The position numbers and the translations under genes were made by a program. Below, piece after piece: positions 45,818 through 56,559 of a DNA stretch of 64,000 nt. This DNA is from Pelodera strongyloides (Eukaryota; Nematoda; Chromadorea; Rhabditida; Rhabditidae), in the NCBI GenBank assembly GCA_036852015.1, contig JAANDG010000003.1:888001-952000 (forward strand). The letters are read 5' to 3'. The notes below the pieces were generated by a model. It made no database searches. It was not told the DNA's origin and was given only the letters and a program-made list of their open reading frames with translations. Numbering within the stretch: position 1 is the stretch's first letter; the number at the start of each line of letters is the position of its first letter.

Positions 45818-47383
45818 TTATATGTTAAAATTGAAATTACTGTTGTACCAATTAGTCAGTCTTTTGCTGTCATTATTATATTTTAGTGCTATACATGGGT
45901 GTCGGTGAATAGTTTTCCGAAATATTTGAGTGATTTTTGACAAGGGATATTTATTACGAATAAGTTTGCGTGTAAGTTGACAAACCTTGTCTTTGAAAAA
46001 CTCTAAAGAAGAAGTGCAACGGTATATTCGTATTATTTCACCCATAATACAATTTAGTTTGATATTTGTAGAGATATGAGAATCGTACATTGGAAATCTA
46101 ATGACGTCGAATGTGTAGTCGTCTGTTTTGTTATATAAATTTATAACCCACTTATCATTAGCTCGAGTAATTTGAAGGTCTAGAAAAGCTGCTGAGTTTT
46201 CACTATCATTTGCAGACTAAGAGATGTAGGATACATATTTATGAGTTGATCAAAGTCATAAATATTATTATAGAATATGGCAATATCATCCATATACCTA
46301 AACATGCGTGTATTGTAAACTAGATGTGAGTTGTTGTTACTTTTGAAAAAATTGAATTCTATAATTGATAGAGTGAGATCTGCCAAGAGTGGTGAGGCGT
46401 TACCTCCTTGTGGGACGCCTTTTGTTCGATGGAATACTTCGTTGTTGAAGATTAAAAAACTGTTTTCAACAATATAATGTATTATATGTTTAACCTCTGT
46501 TAGTGTGTAGCAATTTTGAGAGTATGTGTCAGTATAGAAGCAGTGTTTAAATGCAACATTTATGTATGTTTTACCAGCATTTTTGAAACATAATTCAAGT
46601 AGTTCATAAATATTTTTAAGGACACAATCGTGTGGCAAGTTGGTAAAAAGACTGCTGAAATCCATAACCCGTATTTTATTGAAGCGGTGAAGACTAGAAT
46701 TATTGGAAATTAGCATTGAATTATCAATTGAGAAAAAGTAAGATTTATGGATATTATGATTGCAAGTTGCTTTACAGTAGTTTAAAAAATGTGTTCTTAA
46801 ATGTTTGAGTATTTTTTGTGTTAAAATAGAAATGTTTTTTAGAGAACTAACCTTAGCTGCTGTTATAAATCTCACTTTAATTGTAGGTTTATGGAGTTTG
46901 GGTATGGCATAAATGTTAGGTTGTTTTCTGTGGTTATCTGGAAGATTAATACCGAAAAGACTCGAGTAATTACTGTGTCTGTTTATTATAGATTCTTTTG
47001 TCTCTAAACTGTATGGTTGATAAGTATCATTGCCCACTGTTTGGTAAACATTGTTGGTAGAGTAAACTATGCCCAACTCTTTGTGAAGGAAGTTACGGTA
47101 TAATAAAGGACATGAAAAGCAGAAGTTGGAATTGGCCTTGTAAGCAGAAGTTGGAATTGGCACATGTTACAACGAAATTTTGTTTTATTTTGTGGATCTC
47201 TCGTGTGACTTCACGTATGTGTTCTTCTTCAAAAAGGTAAACTGAGTAGTGAAGTAAATTAACAATTAGATACCCCCAGAAGTGAGTTAACATGAATGCG
47301 TAGTTTTTTGAACAATGAGATGTCTTCCTATGTTTGTCAAGTAGATGAACTGTGAATCTGGACAGATTTCTGTCTTTCCGCAA
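45818..47383 (-). mobile_element. Penelope-like element reverse transcriptase, broken
   Basis: Reverse transcriptase fragments in three minus-strand frames. 47383-47093 carries the N-terminal part. 47163-46180 carries the core: NIYAIPKLHKPTIKVRFITA, motif A DFSSLFTNLPHD, GVPQGGNASPLLADL and catalytic RYMDDIAIF. 46200-45818 carries the thumb-like end (SHISTNIKLNCIMGEIIR, IRNKYPLSKI). PKLHKP, VSLFTN-type motif A and the closing GE..R/YP motif fit the Penelope superfamily. Two frame breaks are visible: one at a tandem duplication of about 23 nt (47117-47162), one near 46200. No GIY-YIG nuclease was recognised downstream. Probably a dead copy. Confidence 0.7.
47117..47162 (-). repeat. Tandem duplication (about 23 nt) inside the Penelope-like ORF
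   Basis: The unit GCAGAAGTTGGAATTGGC occurs at 47117 and again at 47140. The period is not a multiple of three, and the reading frames on either side differ, so the duplication explains the frame break. Confidence 0.65.
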
Positions 47384-48099
47384 AAACTTTGGTACTGCGG
47401 CTCCCGGTAAATCGCGGCTGCGCTGCTCGGTCGTCTCCCATTTGCCAATGTCAAATCAATCCGTTGCAGCGAGACTACCGTTAGGAATCAACATACACCG
47501 GCGCCTCCGGTCTTCTCTTTCAGAAACCAAAGTGCTGTACGGCGCATTCTTTTGCCCTTTTGGAACACTTTTGCAACATTTACTGTTGAACGCCAACAGC
47601 CGTAGTATGTATTTTAGCGAATAAGAAAAATAATAAGATAGCTGCGTGCTAGCTAACAAATAATTTCGCAACACGAGCTTTATGGATTCAGATGTAAAGA
47701 AACAATGGAATATTCTTGGATAAAAAGACTTTTGTCAATAAAATTTTTGGCTTTACTCTATGTGTTATTTTTTTACACTTCAGTACACAGCATAGATGTG
47801 ACAAATACAAAACATATAATTAAAATACAGTTAGTATACAGTATACACACATTCATAGGCTTTGAGCACATGTAAAGAAAAGTTTTTATCTAATATACAA
47901 CAAAACAGAAAGAGAAAGAAAACAGAAAGACAACGAACACAAGAAAGACAACAATTCAGCGTAGTGTATGTTGTGTGCAGCATGTAAAGTTCATAGATTT
48001 GTACAGAGAATGTAATATAACAGAATGTCGTTTTACAGTATATGTGGTATAGCAAGTAATCAGGTATCTGTCTTCAAATACGATTGCGCTTTTGTACTG

Positions 48100-48105
48100 T
48101 TTATT
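48100..48105 (-). terminator. Poly(A) signal of the ferroportin gene
   Basis: AATAAA on the minus strand, 46 nt beyond the stop codon at 48152. The distance is normal for a compact invertebrate 3' UTR. Confidence 0.6.
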
Positions 48106-48151
48106 GTTGGTTCTCTTTGCTCACAGTTTTGTGTATGCAGGTCCTCTTTGG

Positions 48152-51100
48152 TCATAAGTGACAATCAATGTCCTCCCTGTCAGGGTTCGACGTTTCCTCA
48201 TCAGCCTTAGATACAGTCTCGTCCTTTGGTCCATCATCATTACATCTTGTCTACAAACCAAATCATAAGACTGTGTACTGTGTATCATTGTCATCACCGT
48301 TGCTAACGATAAAATAGTCGCTTTTCCTTAGTGCCCAAAGAACGCACCTTTACAAGGTAGTATAGATATGCAACCAATCCGATGAGAACAAATCCATAGG
48401 AAATTAAAATACAAATTGCGAATGTCGATGGTTCCGGCAGTACGATAACCATGAGATCCTTCAGCACAGAGAATGTCTGACAGAGAGCGTTGTGAACGCC
48501 GAATACCTGAAAGTCCCGTGTACAGCTTCCTAGATAGGTTCCACGTTTGAGGGTTCAAAATAGTAATTGGGGGCTGATTAGTGCTGGTGGAAGTTGAGTA
48601 CGCTCCTCTCTAGGAAATTCAGAGGCTATGTAATGACGCAAACATCTCACTGTGTTCCGTTCGGCTTCAAGAACTCCCTCCTGCATGATGTGAGTTATTG
48701 ATAGATCAGTCATCCACAAACCTAAACACAAAGTGATTCAGGTGCTAGGGCTGTTATTATGTATCCACAAATCTGGCAACAGGTCAAGTCGCCTCACCAA
48801 ATCTCGCAGTAGCAATTCCAATAAGAAAAGCAAAGATGCTGATCATGCTGTGACCATTCGACTTGAAGTCCTTCCAGTCAATCCCTTAACGAAATATTCA
48901 TTAGTATACGAAAACTGTTGTGCAAAAAGTGTTTGGGAATCACTGGTATTCGTGGTGTGATAGCTAACCTTGTTCGGATGAGTTCAGTGGCGCTGGAGTG
49001 GTCCGCGGTTCAAAAGAACCTTTGAAATCGCTCCACCATTGCTGAAAACATCAGCAAATTAATCAGTAACAAATTAGTCAGTAAATTAATCAGTAGCGTT
49101 GTCACATAAGAAGAAAAAACAGATATCATGTTTCTGTCCGAATATGTATTCAATGAAAATAATTTGGTATTCCATCCCACCCTGGCTGTGATGTTATCGA
49201 AATATCCTCGTAAATCCATAGGAGAACCAGGCATAAATATCGAAGCGACGGCAATTATTAGAAAGAAGTTTTGAAACTGAAAAGTTATATGTTTGCCCAA
49301 AAGAAGTTTTGAAACTGAAAAGTTTTATGTTTCCCCAATCGTCCAAATACTGAAGAATACGTTTCGAAGGATATGATTTCTACAAACATAGTTATTTCTA
49401 GTGAATCGTTTGGATGAAAATGTTACAGTAACTGCGGATTTGCTCATTTCACCTACATTCTGGATTATCTGTAGGCAGGTGGCCATTTATTAAAACATTT
49501 GCACTTTGGTAACATTACTTTGAATCGTTAATGATAATTCGTTTAGTTTATGGAATGAACTGTAGGGGCCCCATATTACCCTTGGTATTTGATTTCGACT
49601 ACGAAGAAGAAGAAACCATTATTCTGTCTACGAAGAAGAAGTAACTACAAAACTCTTTGTTTAATCGGTTTATGTATATCCTTGTTCGATTGGTTCCTTT
49701 CTTGTAAACATTATGCGGAATATATCAATGCGGGTCTTTATTCTAACATGCGCTTTCTTATTTGAGCCTTTCTTCTTTCGTCATAGTTTTGCAAAGTTTC
49801 CCAAAATCAAGTGGATTGTCCACTAAAAGCCATTTGCGGCGCTGCGACATTTTATTGTAGCGCATAAGCTTGCCTGCGGGTGGAGGGTATTCACTGTGCT
49901 AGTTTTTGAGATTCAGTTGTAATAGTTGCTTTTACCTAAGCCCAATTGTGATGTTCTTATCTTGTGGCTCATTTTTTTGAGGTAACGATACAATGTCGCA
50001 ATATAACAAAAGATTTAGGGAAATATTTGTGTAAGGTATCAGTGTCTGTGTGTGCATATTATAAACTATCCACATAAACATCTAGCACACACAGCCTCTG
50101 TCCCTTGCTCTCTCTCTCTAGCACGAGCTGGGCTCATATTACACCGGTCTCTCTTCGAACAGTTAGTGTTGTCTGTGCACAAATGACAACCGGTGCACAC
50201 CCCGATAAATGATTTGGCTACTATGTATTGTTATTTCCATTATACATACACATCGACAATACGACAGATAATACTACGAGTGGGCTGGCGACGCTCGTAT
50301 TATATGGCGACCGCTAAGGTTCCGCACTTCCGCGGACGAACCCGTCTTCTGCTGACCATTCGCTAACATTGTTTTTTTATTTAACAGTGGGTCAATTTTA
50401 TTTTGTACCATTTGTCTCGTCAAATCCTACACTAGTATCATTCAAACCCAACAATAATCTCTGCAAAAAGTTCTAAATTTCATATTTTATTCAAACTACC
50501 GGACACCGGCATCACCCCTTCCTAAGCTTCCTGTTCCGGGTAATAGTGTAACGAGGTATCCTATGGCTGAAGGACCTCGCCTAGTTTTTCAATTGGATTG
50601 GGTCCCTAGGAAGTATGTCGTTTAATAACTCCCATCTAATCGGTTAACTCCATATTCTTACTAATTCGTTCTTTTAAAGTTGCAAGACAGCCAATACGTG
50701 AGTTCTTCATTCCCTTGAGGCTAGATAATAATTTGTGTCCCATATAGAATTAATGAACTAATTATGAGCCATAGAGCCAAGGCAGCCCGGAGGTTGGATT
50801 GGGAGTGTGACTGACATAATATAGGGAACTTTATATATGTCGTGATGTGAAGATTTGTTGAAAACTTAAGGCCACGTTGAATTATGATGAAGCCAGGTAC
50901 CTTGTTTATGTTGGGTAACACGCAGTTTAGTAGTGTATGCAGGTAACACGATGGGAGTATTAGGTAATGCAATATTTGATTTTTTATTTAGATATTTGGT
51001 ACATTTTTCTATTGTCGTATTTGTCGTAGCCATATGATGCGTGAACATCTTTGAAAATGTTAAGATCTTTTTCTTTGTGACTGGAATACATAGAAAATAT

Positions 51101-51718
51101 TGTTGATGATAGGCACACCCGCACACCATTTTATAGCCATGTTGAGATAACATTTTGATAATGAATAAGATCACAGATGTTGTTTTATTCTATTGTTTCA
51201 ATAGTCTGTTCAAAAGTTTACACTAACCATAAGAGCTGGGGACCAGCTCTTGTTGGAAGGGGAGGGCGTAAGGTATCAGTGTCTGTGTGTGCATATTATA
51301 AACTATCCACATAAACATCTAGCACACACAGCCTCTGTCCCTTGCTCTCTCTCTCTCTAGCACGAGCTGGGCTCATATTACACCGAGCTCTCTTCGAACA
51401 GTTAGTGTTGCCCGTGCACCAATACTAACCGGTGCTTGTCAGATAAATGATTGGCAAATATATTGTATTCGATTCCACATAATATCGCAAACTACATGAC
51501 ATATACGACAGCATTTATTCTATAATTCGAGTGGCTAGCAACCCTCGTCTTATATTTGCAAAACTATGTGAAGCAGGCCAAGATATTACACTTGTATGAT
51601 ACACCTTTCCATTTTTCTTTTACCCGATTGCTAATCGACTACAGTACAACTGGTTTCGTTATATCTACATTGCTTTCTCTTCAGCATATTATTTGATGCA
51701 CACCTCGGTATTATTTAA

Positions 51719-51749
<31 letters not shown>

Positions 51750-53960
51750 ATTAGTCCAGTACGAAGTTGCATTGAATTTTTTTCGGTCACTAGGTCCCTT
51801 ATTAGTATGTATGTGTCGTAAGGCACTTCATCTCAGGGTAACCATTTGGTTTTTGTTATGTACTATTTGTATTATTGTGCATGTTCTTATTTGTGCTGTT
51901 TCATTACCAATAAACTATTATTATTATAAGTTATCAAACACTTTTTCAATTTTTCTTTGGTACAATTCGCTACGTAATGTTCTAATTCGTCGTTCGTCGT
52001 TGTCATGATGTACTACATTATAACAAAACCTACTGCAAGTCCAAATAGACCGGTCTTCCGCACTCCCATACACCTCTCAAAAAATGCATAAGAAATGGCA
52101 CCAGCTATTCCCATAGCAGATCCGAATGACCGAAATCCTCCAAGCAATGAATCCGATAGTCCAGCCGATTCACCGTACCCGATGGCTAACTGAACAAGTG
52201 TCTTTTAATGGTCATTTATATATTACAGGAAAAGTAAGGTGTTCCATTAAAAGTAAAAACATGATGTTTACTTAGTATATGATGGTTAATTTACCCCATC
52301 GAAGCCTAGAACTGTCATGAAAAGAAGGGCCATGCCGAGTGCCGCCGGGAAAATACGTTGCTTCCAGTACACAATCAGAACACGAAAAGCGTCCAGAATG
52401 GGATTCACTTTATTCTTTTCCGTCTGTGTTGTGTTTTCTGAATGGGTTGCCTTTTGTGCTATGCTCCTATACTATCCGTGGGTTATGCTTAATACAAATG
52501 CTCAAATTTCCTCACCCTCCTTGACGGCCTTTTTATGAAGAGCTGGCTCATTCGACATGAGCCTTCCAAGAATTAAGGCCTTCAGTACGAGTGAGACTAT
52601 ACTCGCCGCGCCGAAGATAATCGATGTTGTGCGAAGTCTGTAAACATTTCATGTTGCGTACTGCGTTGCGGGAATTGGCCATTTTATTCTCTGGGGCATG
52701 ATTATTGGGTCCATTCTTTTCGCTACGGTAGTATTGTGTTTGTTTCATAAAACATTTTTTTGTCAAACTTACCCACAAATCGACACCAATCCTCCAGTAA
52801 TTAAGGGAGAAATCACATTGGCTAGTTGGTCCAATGAAGTTAGAATCGCATTAAGTTCTAAATGAAAATGAAGAGGCAAAGAGGAAGACATCACAATATG
52901 CGCAGTGTGCAAGGCACTGTAAAGAACTTGAAAAGGTTCTAAGGTGAATATCTTCAGTATCTTGTCGACGCGAAATCATACAATTCAAATTCAAATTTTA
53001 ATTTATAAGCTTTGACTGTACTGGATAATTCTCCTCCTTGTCCCATAACAACCACCCAGTCTCTTCCAATAAGGTTCTTCTCTCCATTTAAAGAAAGCCG
53101 ATTGACTGCACAAAATATCATACCCAAAGCGAGGAGAACTAAAAAAAAGTATGAAAAAGAATTCCGGAATTCAGTTCATAGCGTTACGATACGTGTTTCT
53201 TTCTGTTTTCTTTGCTTAGCTAGGCTCAAGCAACTCCTTGTATTGCGATGGGCATATGACTTCTAACAAGTATCAATAAATTGTTGACTAACTTGTATAT
53301 AACGTCCTTTGTGTCTGCTCATTCAACGAGAGACAGGTCACAAAACATGCGCATGCAGCCAGTAGAGAGACGTTGTTCCCAGGTACAACAAGGGAAATGC
53401 CTAAAAATGAACACGCGGGACCATAGATAATGATTTTTATTAGCAAAATTCGGATTGCAAGTTGGTTCTGGTCTTGTCTTCGCAGCTAAATTCTAAGAAA
53501 CCGCACACCTTTCTTTCTCGAACAATCATCGCAGTATTTTCCAAGTGATCCGGAAAACAGCATCTGAGCTATTCCCTCCACAAATTGTTCAATTGACACT
53601 AGCCGCATTCCTCCAAGCTTTTGCATTGCCAATGCTACGGCAAACGACCAAGCTCGATCCTCCTGAGAACTAGTTGTAATATATTTATTTTGCGAAGATG
53701 TATTTGGCTACCAAATTGTAAGCTCTTTCTAGACCACAAACATTCAAAAACACTGCGAGTACAATTAATTGCATTTCACATTGGTATATTTTGCTCGCAA
53801 AAAAAAATGAGTTTTCCCCCTTATATTTAATTTTTTCCAGTGCATGTTGTATTTTCATTTATTTTTGTATTTCTGACCTCTTCGCATGTTAAGTGGGACT
53901 TACCAGACATGTTAGAGTGTAGCTGGTGTACAGAAGAAAATTGTTATTAAATATTCCCAT
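48152..53960 (-). CDS. Ferroportin (SLC40A1-type iron exporter), 14 exons
   Basis: Plasma-membrane ferrous iron exporter of the SLC40 family. Minus-strand exons: 53960-53904, 53662-53509, 53400-53293, 53138-53022, 52857-52773, 52637-52516, 52437-52295, 52189-52034, 49276-49181, 49041-48969, 48884-48798, 48721-48651, 48506-48348, 48250-48152 (TGA at 48154-48152). All are GT-AG, phases agree, total 508 aa. Family signatures: FLLYTSYTLTCLEDRAWSFA in TM1, IGRDWVVVMGQGGELSKLN, LDQLANVISPL, LGFDGLAIGYGE, FMPGSPMDL, ARFGLWMTDL and EAERNTVFGVHNAL. Asp21 and Asp155 match human Asp39 and Asp181 of the transport path. The hepcidin-binding Cys326 of human is Gly262 here and His507 is Leu. The acidic C-terminal tail is in exon 14. 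Intron 8 (2.8 kb) holds an LTR element. The N terminus is short, and an upstream exon cannot be excluded. Confidence 0.9.
49821..49904 (+). repeat. Dispersed repeat copy 2, in ferroportin intron 8
   Basis: Same sequence as 44348-44427 with a few substitutions. Confidence 0.65.
50029..50304 (+). repeat. Left LTR of the intronic element
   Basis: Shares with the right copy the CACACACAGCCTCTGTCCC segment, a (CT)n tract, GGGCTCATATTACACCG, TCTTCGAACAGTTAGTGTTG and, more loosely, the last 100 bp. Confidence 0.65.
51268..51554 (+). repeat. Right LTR of the intronic element
   Basis: Second copy of the repeat at 50029-50304, directly after a polypurine tract. The first 165 bp are almost identical and the last 110 bp are more diverged. 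Confidence 0.62.
51656..51752 (+). mobile_element. LINE 3' end with (AAAT)n tail in ferroportin intron 8
   Basis: TTTCGTTATATCTACATTGC, GATGCACACCTCGGTATTAT, then about eight AATA units. Same family as 27462-27555. The microsatellite tail is typical of RTE/CR1-type LINEs. Confidence 0.55.
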
Positions 53961-54960
53961 TAATTTGTTGTAGCGCAATTAACGGGTGATTCGGAATGTT
54001 TTCTTCCCAACCAGAAAACTCAAGCAGCAAGCTCTGAGATTGTTGGCCAACAGTTAAACAACAAAAGCAACATATTCACACAGCATATCACGCAACAAAG
54101 CAAGCACTATCAGGAAAAAAGCATAACTAAGATCACTGAAATGGATGCATTTAAACGAAAAGAAACCACCAAGGAATATTTATAATTTATGTAATCAATT
54201 AAGGAATTAATTATCATGACGGAAACTAAGAGAATGATTTCTGACTTTGATATTATTCTGGGATACTAGGCAATTATTCAACACGTTCCTAAATTCAGTG
54301 TGCTGCATGAGAAAATGACGTAATAAACGTTCCATTTCCTTTATTAACTGAGTCCAAGAAGATTAGTGAAGAGTACCACTTGCCAACAGCAGTGCCTATA
54401 GCAGATATATCACAGCGCTCTTTCATTTGCAGTGAACAATAAAGGGACAGCCTATTATAATTTTAACCGGTGCACTCAGTTGATCAGAAATGCGTCCCGC
54501 CTAGCATTAAAAGTATCCCAAAGGAACTATGTGCCCGAATTAAATTCACAAATGACCCAACTATACCACACTGTAGTAGTCCAGACAATTGCATTTGCAT
54601 ATTTACATTAGTTTAAAAATAAAAATAAAAATAAAAAAGTGAGAGAAAACGGTTGCGACTTGAAATAGAAATTGTTATCTTTCTATGAATTATCAGCTAA
54701 AAAAGGAGATCAGCAGTGACACGAAACAAGCGTAAAATTTTGCTCTGTAAAAGACTATTTTGCACGTATGTAGTATGGGTGTCTTCGTACTTCATCTGCA
54801 TAATCTGTGAATTGTTTAGTTGGTTTTTTTTAGCACACAGTTCTGTTTTTGAAGTTAAACCACACGAATAAAAATCCACAAATATAACTTAAAACTAACC
54901 TGATACCATAAACTCTTTATTATACGGCTCTGAGATTATCAATCCTTCTGAAAAATCACC
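53961..54960. other. Region upstream of ferroportin
   Basis: Should contain the ferroportin promoter and 5' UTR on the minus strand. AT-rich, with a palindrome TTGTTGGCCAACAG near 54040. No stem-loop of the iron-responsive-element type (CAGTGN loop) was recognised. Confidence 0.4.
54439..54475. mobile_element. Family C MITE end fragment
   Basis: AATAAAGGGACAGCCTATTA matches one family C tip. No partner end was found. Confidence 0.35.
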
Positions 54961-55012
54961 TCTTTGTCGTAGATTAGAAGCCCCCCCCCCCCAAAGGTTT
55001 TTCTCCGAACGT

Positions 55013-55384
55013 GTGTGTATTAAAAAGAACGTAAGATATCAATATCAGTCTTACAAATCGCGAGTGGAATATTTAAAATTAGAACCTCTGTTTTTAAGGA
55101 GAAGAAAGACTGATATCTTGACTGCATTTAAGCTTTTATTTAATATTTATGACTTTCCGTGCTTGTCGCAACACTTAGTTCTGAGATCTCAAACTTCAGC
55201 TCGGCCATGTCGCCCTCACAAATATGTTATTGAAAAGTCTAAGTTAAGGTATAAAGATAGGAATTGGTTCTTCATTAGAATTGCAGATCTTGTCAATAAT
55301 CTACCGTCCGAAGTTAATCAGTGTAAAAATGCAGAAGAACTTCTGAGTTATGCGAATGCAAATCCGCAAATTTTTTCCCAATGA
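55013..55384 (+). mobile_element. C-terminal end of a CR1/Jockey-type LINE reverse transcriptase
   Basis: An open frame ending at TGA 55384 shows the typical closing region of LINE ORF2: YQSYKSRVEYLKLEPLFLRR, RRKTDILTAFKLLFNIYDF, a basic stretch, then NWFFIRIADLVNNLPSEV. Upstream RT sequence is lost or broken at a run of C (54980-54992). A 3' UTR of about 330 bp follows, with AATAAA near 55711. A 5'-truncated LINE insertion. Confidence 0.65.
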
Positions 55385-55730
55385 CCCCCTGCATTTTTTT
55401 ACTGAGAACAATTTATATTTCTTACCCTGTACTGATGTTTTTATATACATTATCTGTGAAATTACGCTCATGTATGTTTTTATCTGTAAATTGTTTTCTT
55501 AAATAATGTTAGTATTACGCATAAGCTACCTTAAATGCTTTAATTGGATTGATTACGTTTAGTGCTCTTATTGTGATTTTTATTATGTTTAGTGTTCGTG
55601 AGTTTGTGTTTGTGTTTTGTTCTTTGTAGTTTGGTCCCTTGTGAGTATACTGCGTTGTGAAGCGTGGTAACTTAGGGTCACCTTTTGAGATGTGTTAATT
55701 ACATATCCTCAATAAACCTTTATATATATT
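55385..55730 (+). mobile_element. 3' UTR of the truncated LINE
   Basis: AT-rich, non-coding, directly after the LINE stop, with AATAAA near 55711. The right border is a guess, as no tail repeat or target duplication was identified. Confidence 0.35.
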
Positions 55731-56261
55731 GTACCCGACAGAAACAGAAAACTCAAATTTTCATGCAAAACAGGGTAGCCGACAGCAACTGTTACTGGTA
55801 GCAGCGAGTGGTTGTGGAACATAAATCATAACCACTCTCAACTACCCGTAATATGCACTTGAAGGTAAGGCTTGGATATACTGTAGTAGAATGTGGCCTT
55901 CTTGTTTGATAGGAGCTGATTGAATCGCTTCTCAGACGTGCCATCTTCTCTGTAATGCAAAACAGCTCCGCGTTGTTCGATATTCTCAAAACATTGGGAT
56001 GTGAACGATAAAATAAATTTACAGCAAGACAATCCTGATTTGTTTTGCTAACATTGTTTACAATGCCTTCGTAATGTGAATGCATTAATTAATCGATCAA
56101 ACTTTCATTCATAAAACAATTTATTTATTAAATGTTTGGCATATTGCATATATAATATTTGAACTAGGTTCAACGACAGCAACAACAACGTAATCCGAAT
56201 CTTATTTATTGAAAAGGGAATAGGACAAGGACTGGGTTTGAGCGATATAATCCAAGGAGCG

Positions 56262-56402
56262 TCCAGGGGCACACACGCTCGCTGCTGGACCTCTTTCGAT
56301 GCCGGGGATCCACCTCTGCGACACTGGAACCACCACCACTTACGTCGAAGAAGTCCTACGACCACTGCGGATCGAAGGGGAAAAGAAGCAGCTTGTAACG
56401 GT
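56262..56402 (+). pseudogene. Retropepsin-like fragment of an LTR retroelement
   Basis: A short open stretch encodes LCDTGTTTTYVEEVLRPL followed by RIEGEKKQLVTVC and a stop. DTG flanked by hydrophobic residues and a following TTYVEE resembles BEL/Pao proteases of nematodes. Nothing else of a pol gene is clear nearby, so this is a small relic at best. Confidence 0.3.
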
Positions 56403-56559
56403 CTGCTAACAGTGTGTCAGAAAGCCGGTCTGACTACCGTTGGCAGTTTAGGTGTTCTGCCAACCTTGGAGAGAAGAGTGTCGACGGACAATATACCTAC
56501 AGACTTAGCTCTCGCTTCGCCCCTCAGTTGTTGCCATACTTTCTATTCCTAGCCGATAG

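Larger units (their letters stand above)
50029..51556 (+). mobile_element. Short LTR retrotransposon remnant in ferroportin intron 8
   Basis: Two direct repeats of about 275-290 bp (50029-50304 and 51268-51554) start with GTAAGGTATCAGTGTCTG and end near CTCGTATTATA. A primer-binding-site-like TGGCGACCGCTAAGG follows the left repeat. A polypurine tract (GGAAGGGGAGGG, 51255-51266) precedes the right one. Only about 960 bp separate them, too short for gag-pol, so this is a deleted or non-autonomous element. It lies opposite in orientation to the host gene. The TGGCGACC site suggests BEL/Pao or gypsy type; that assignment is inference. Confidence 0.65.

Noticed and set aside
53961..54200. Iron-responsive element upstream of ferroportin
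   Set aside because: No CAGTGN loop with the bulged C stem was found.
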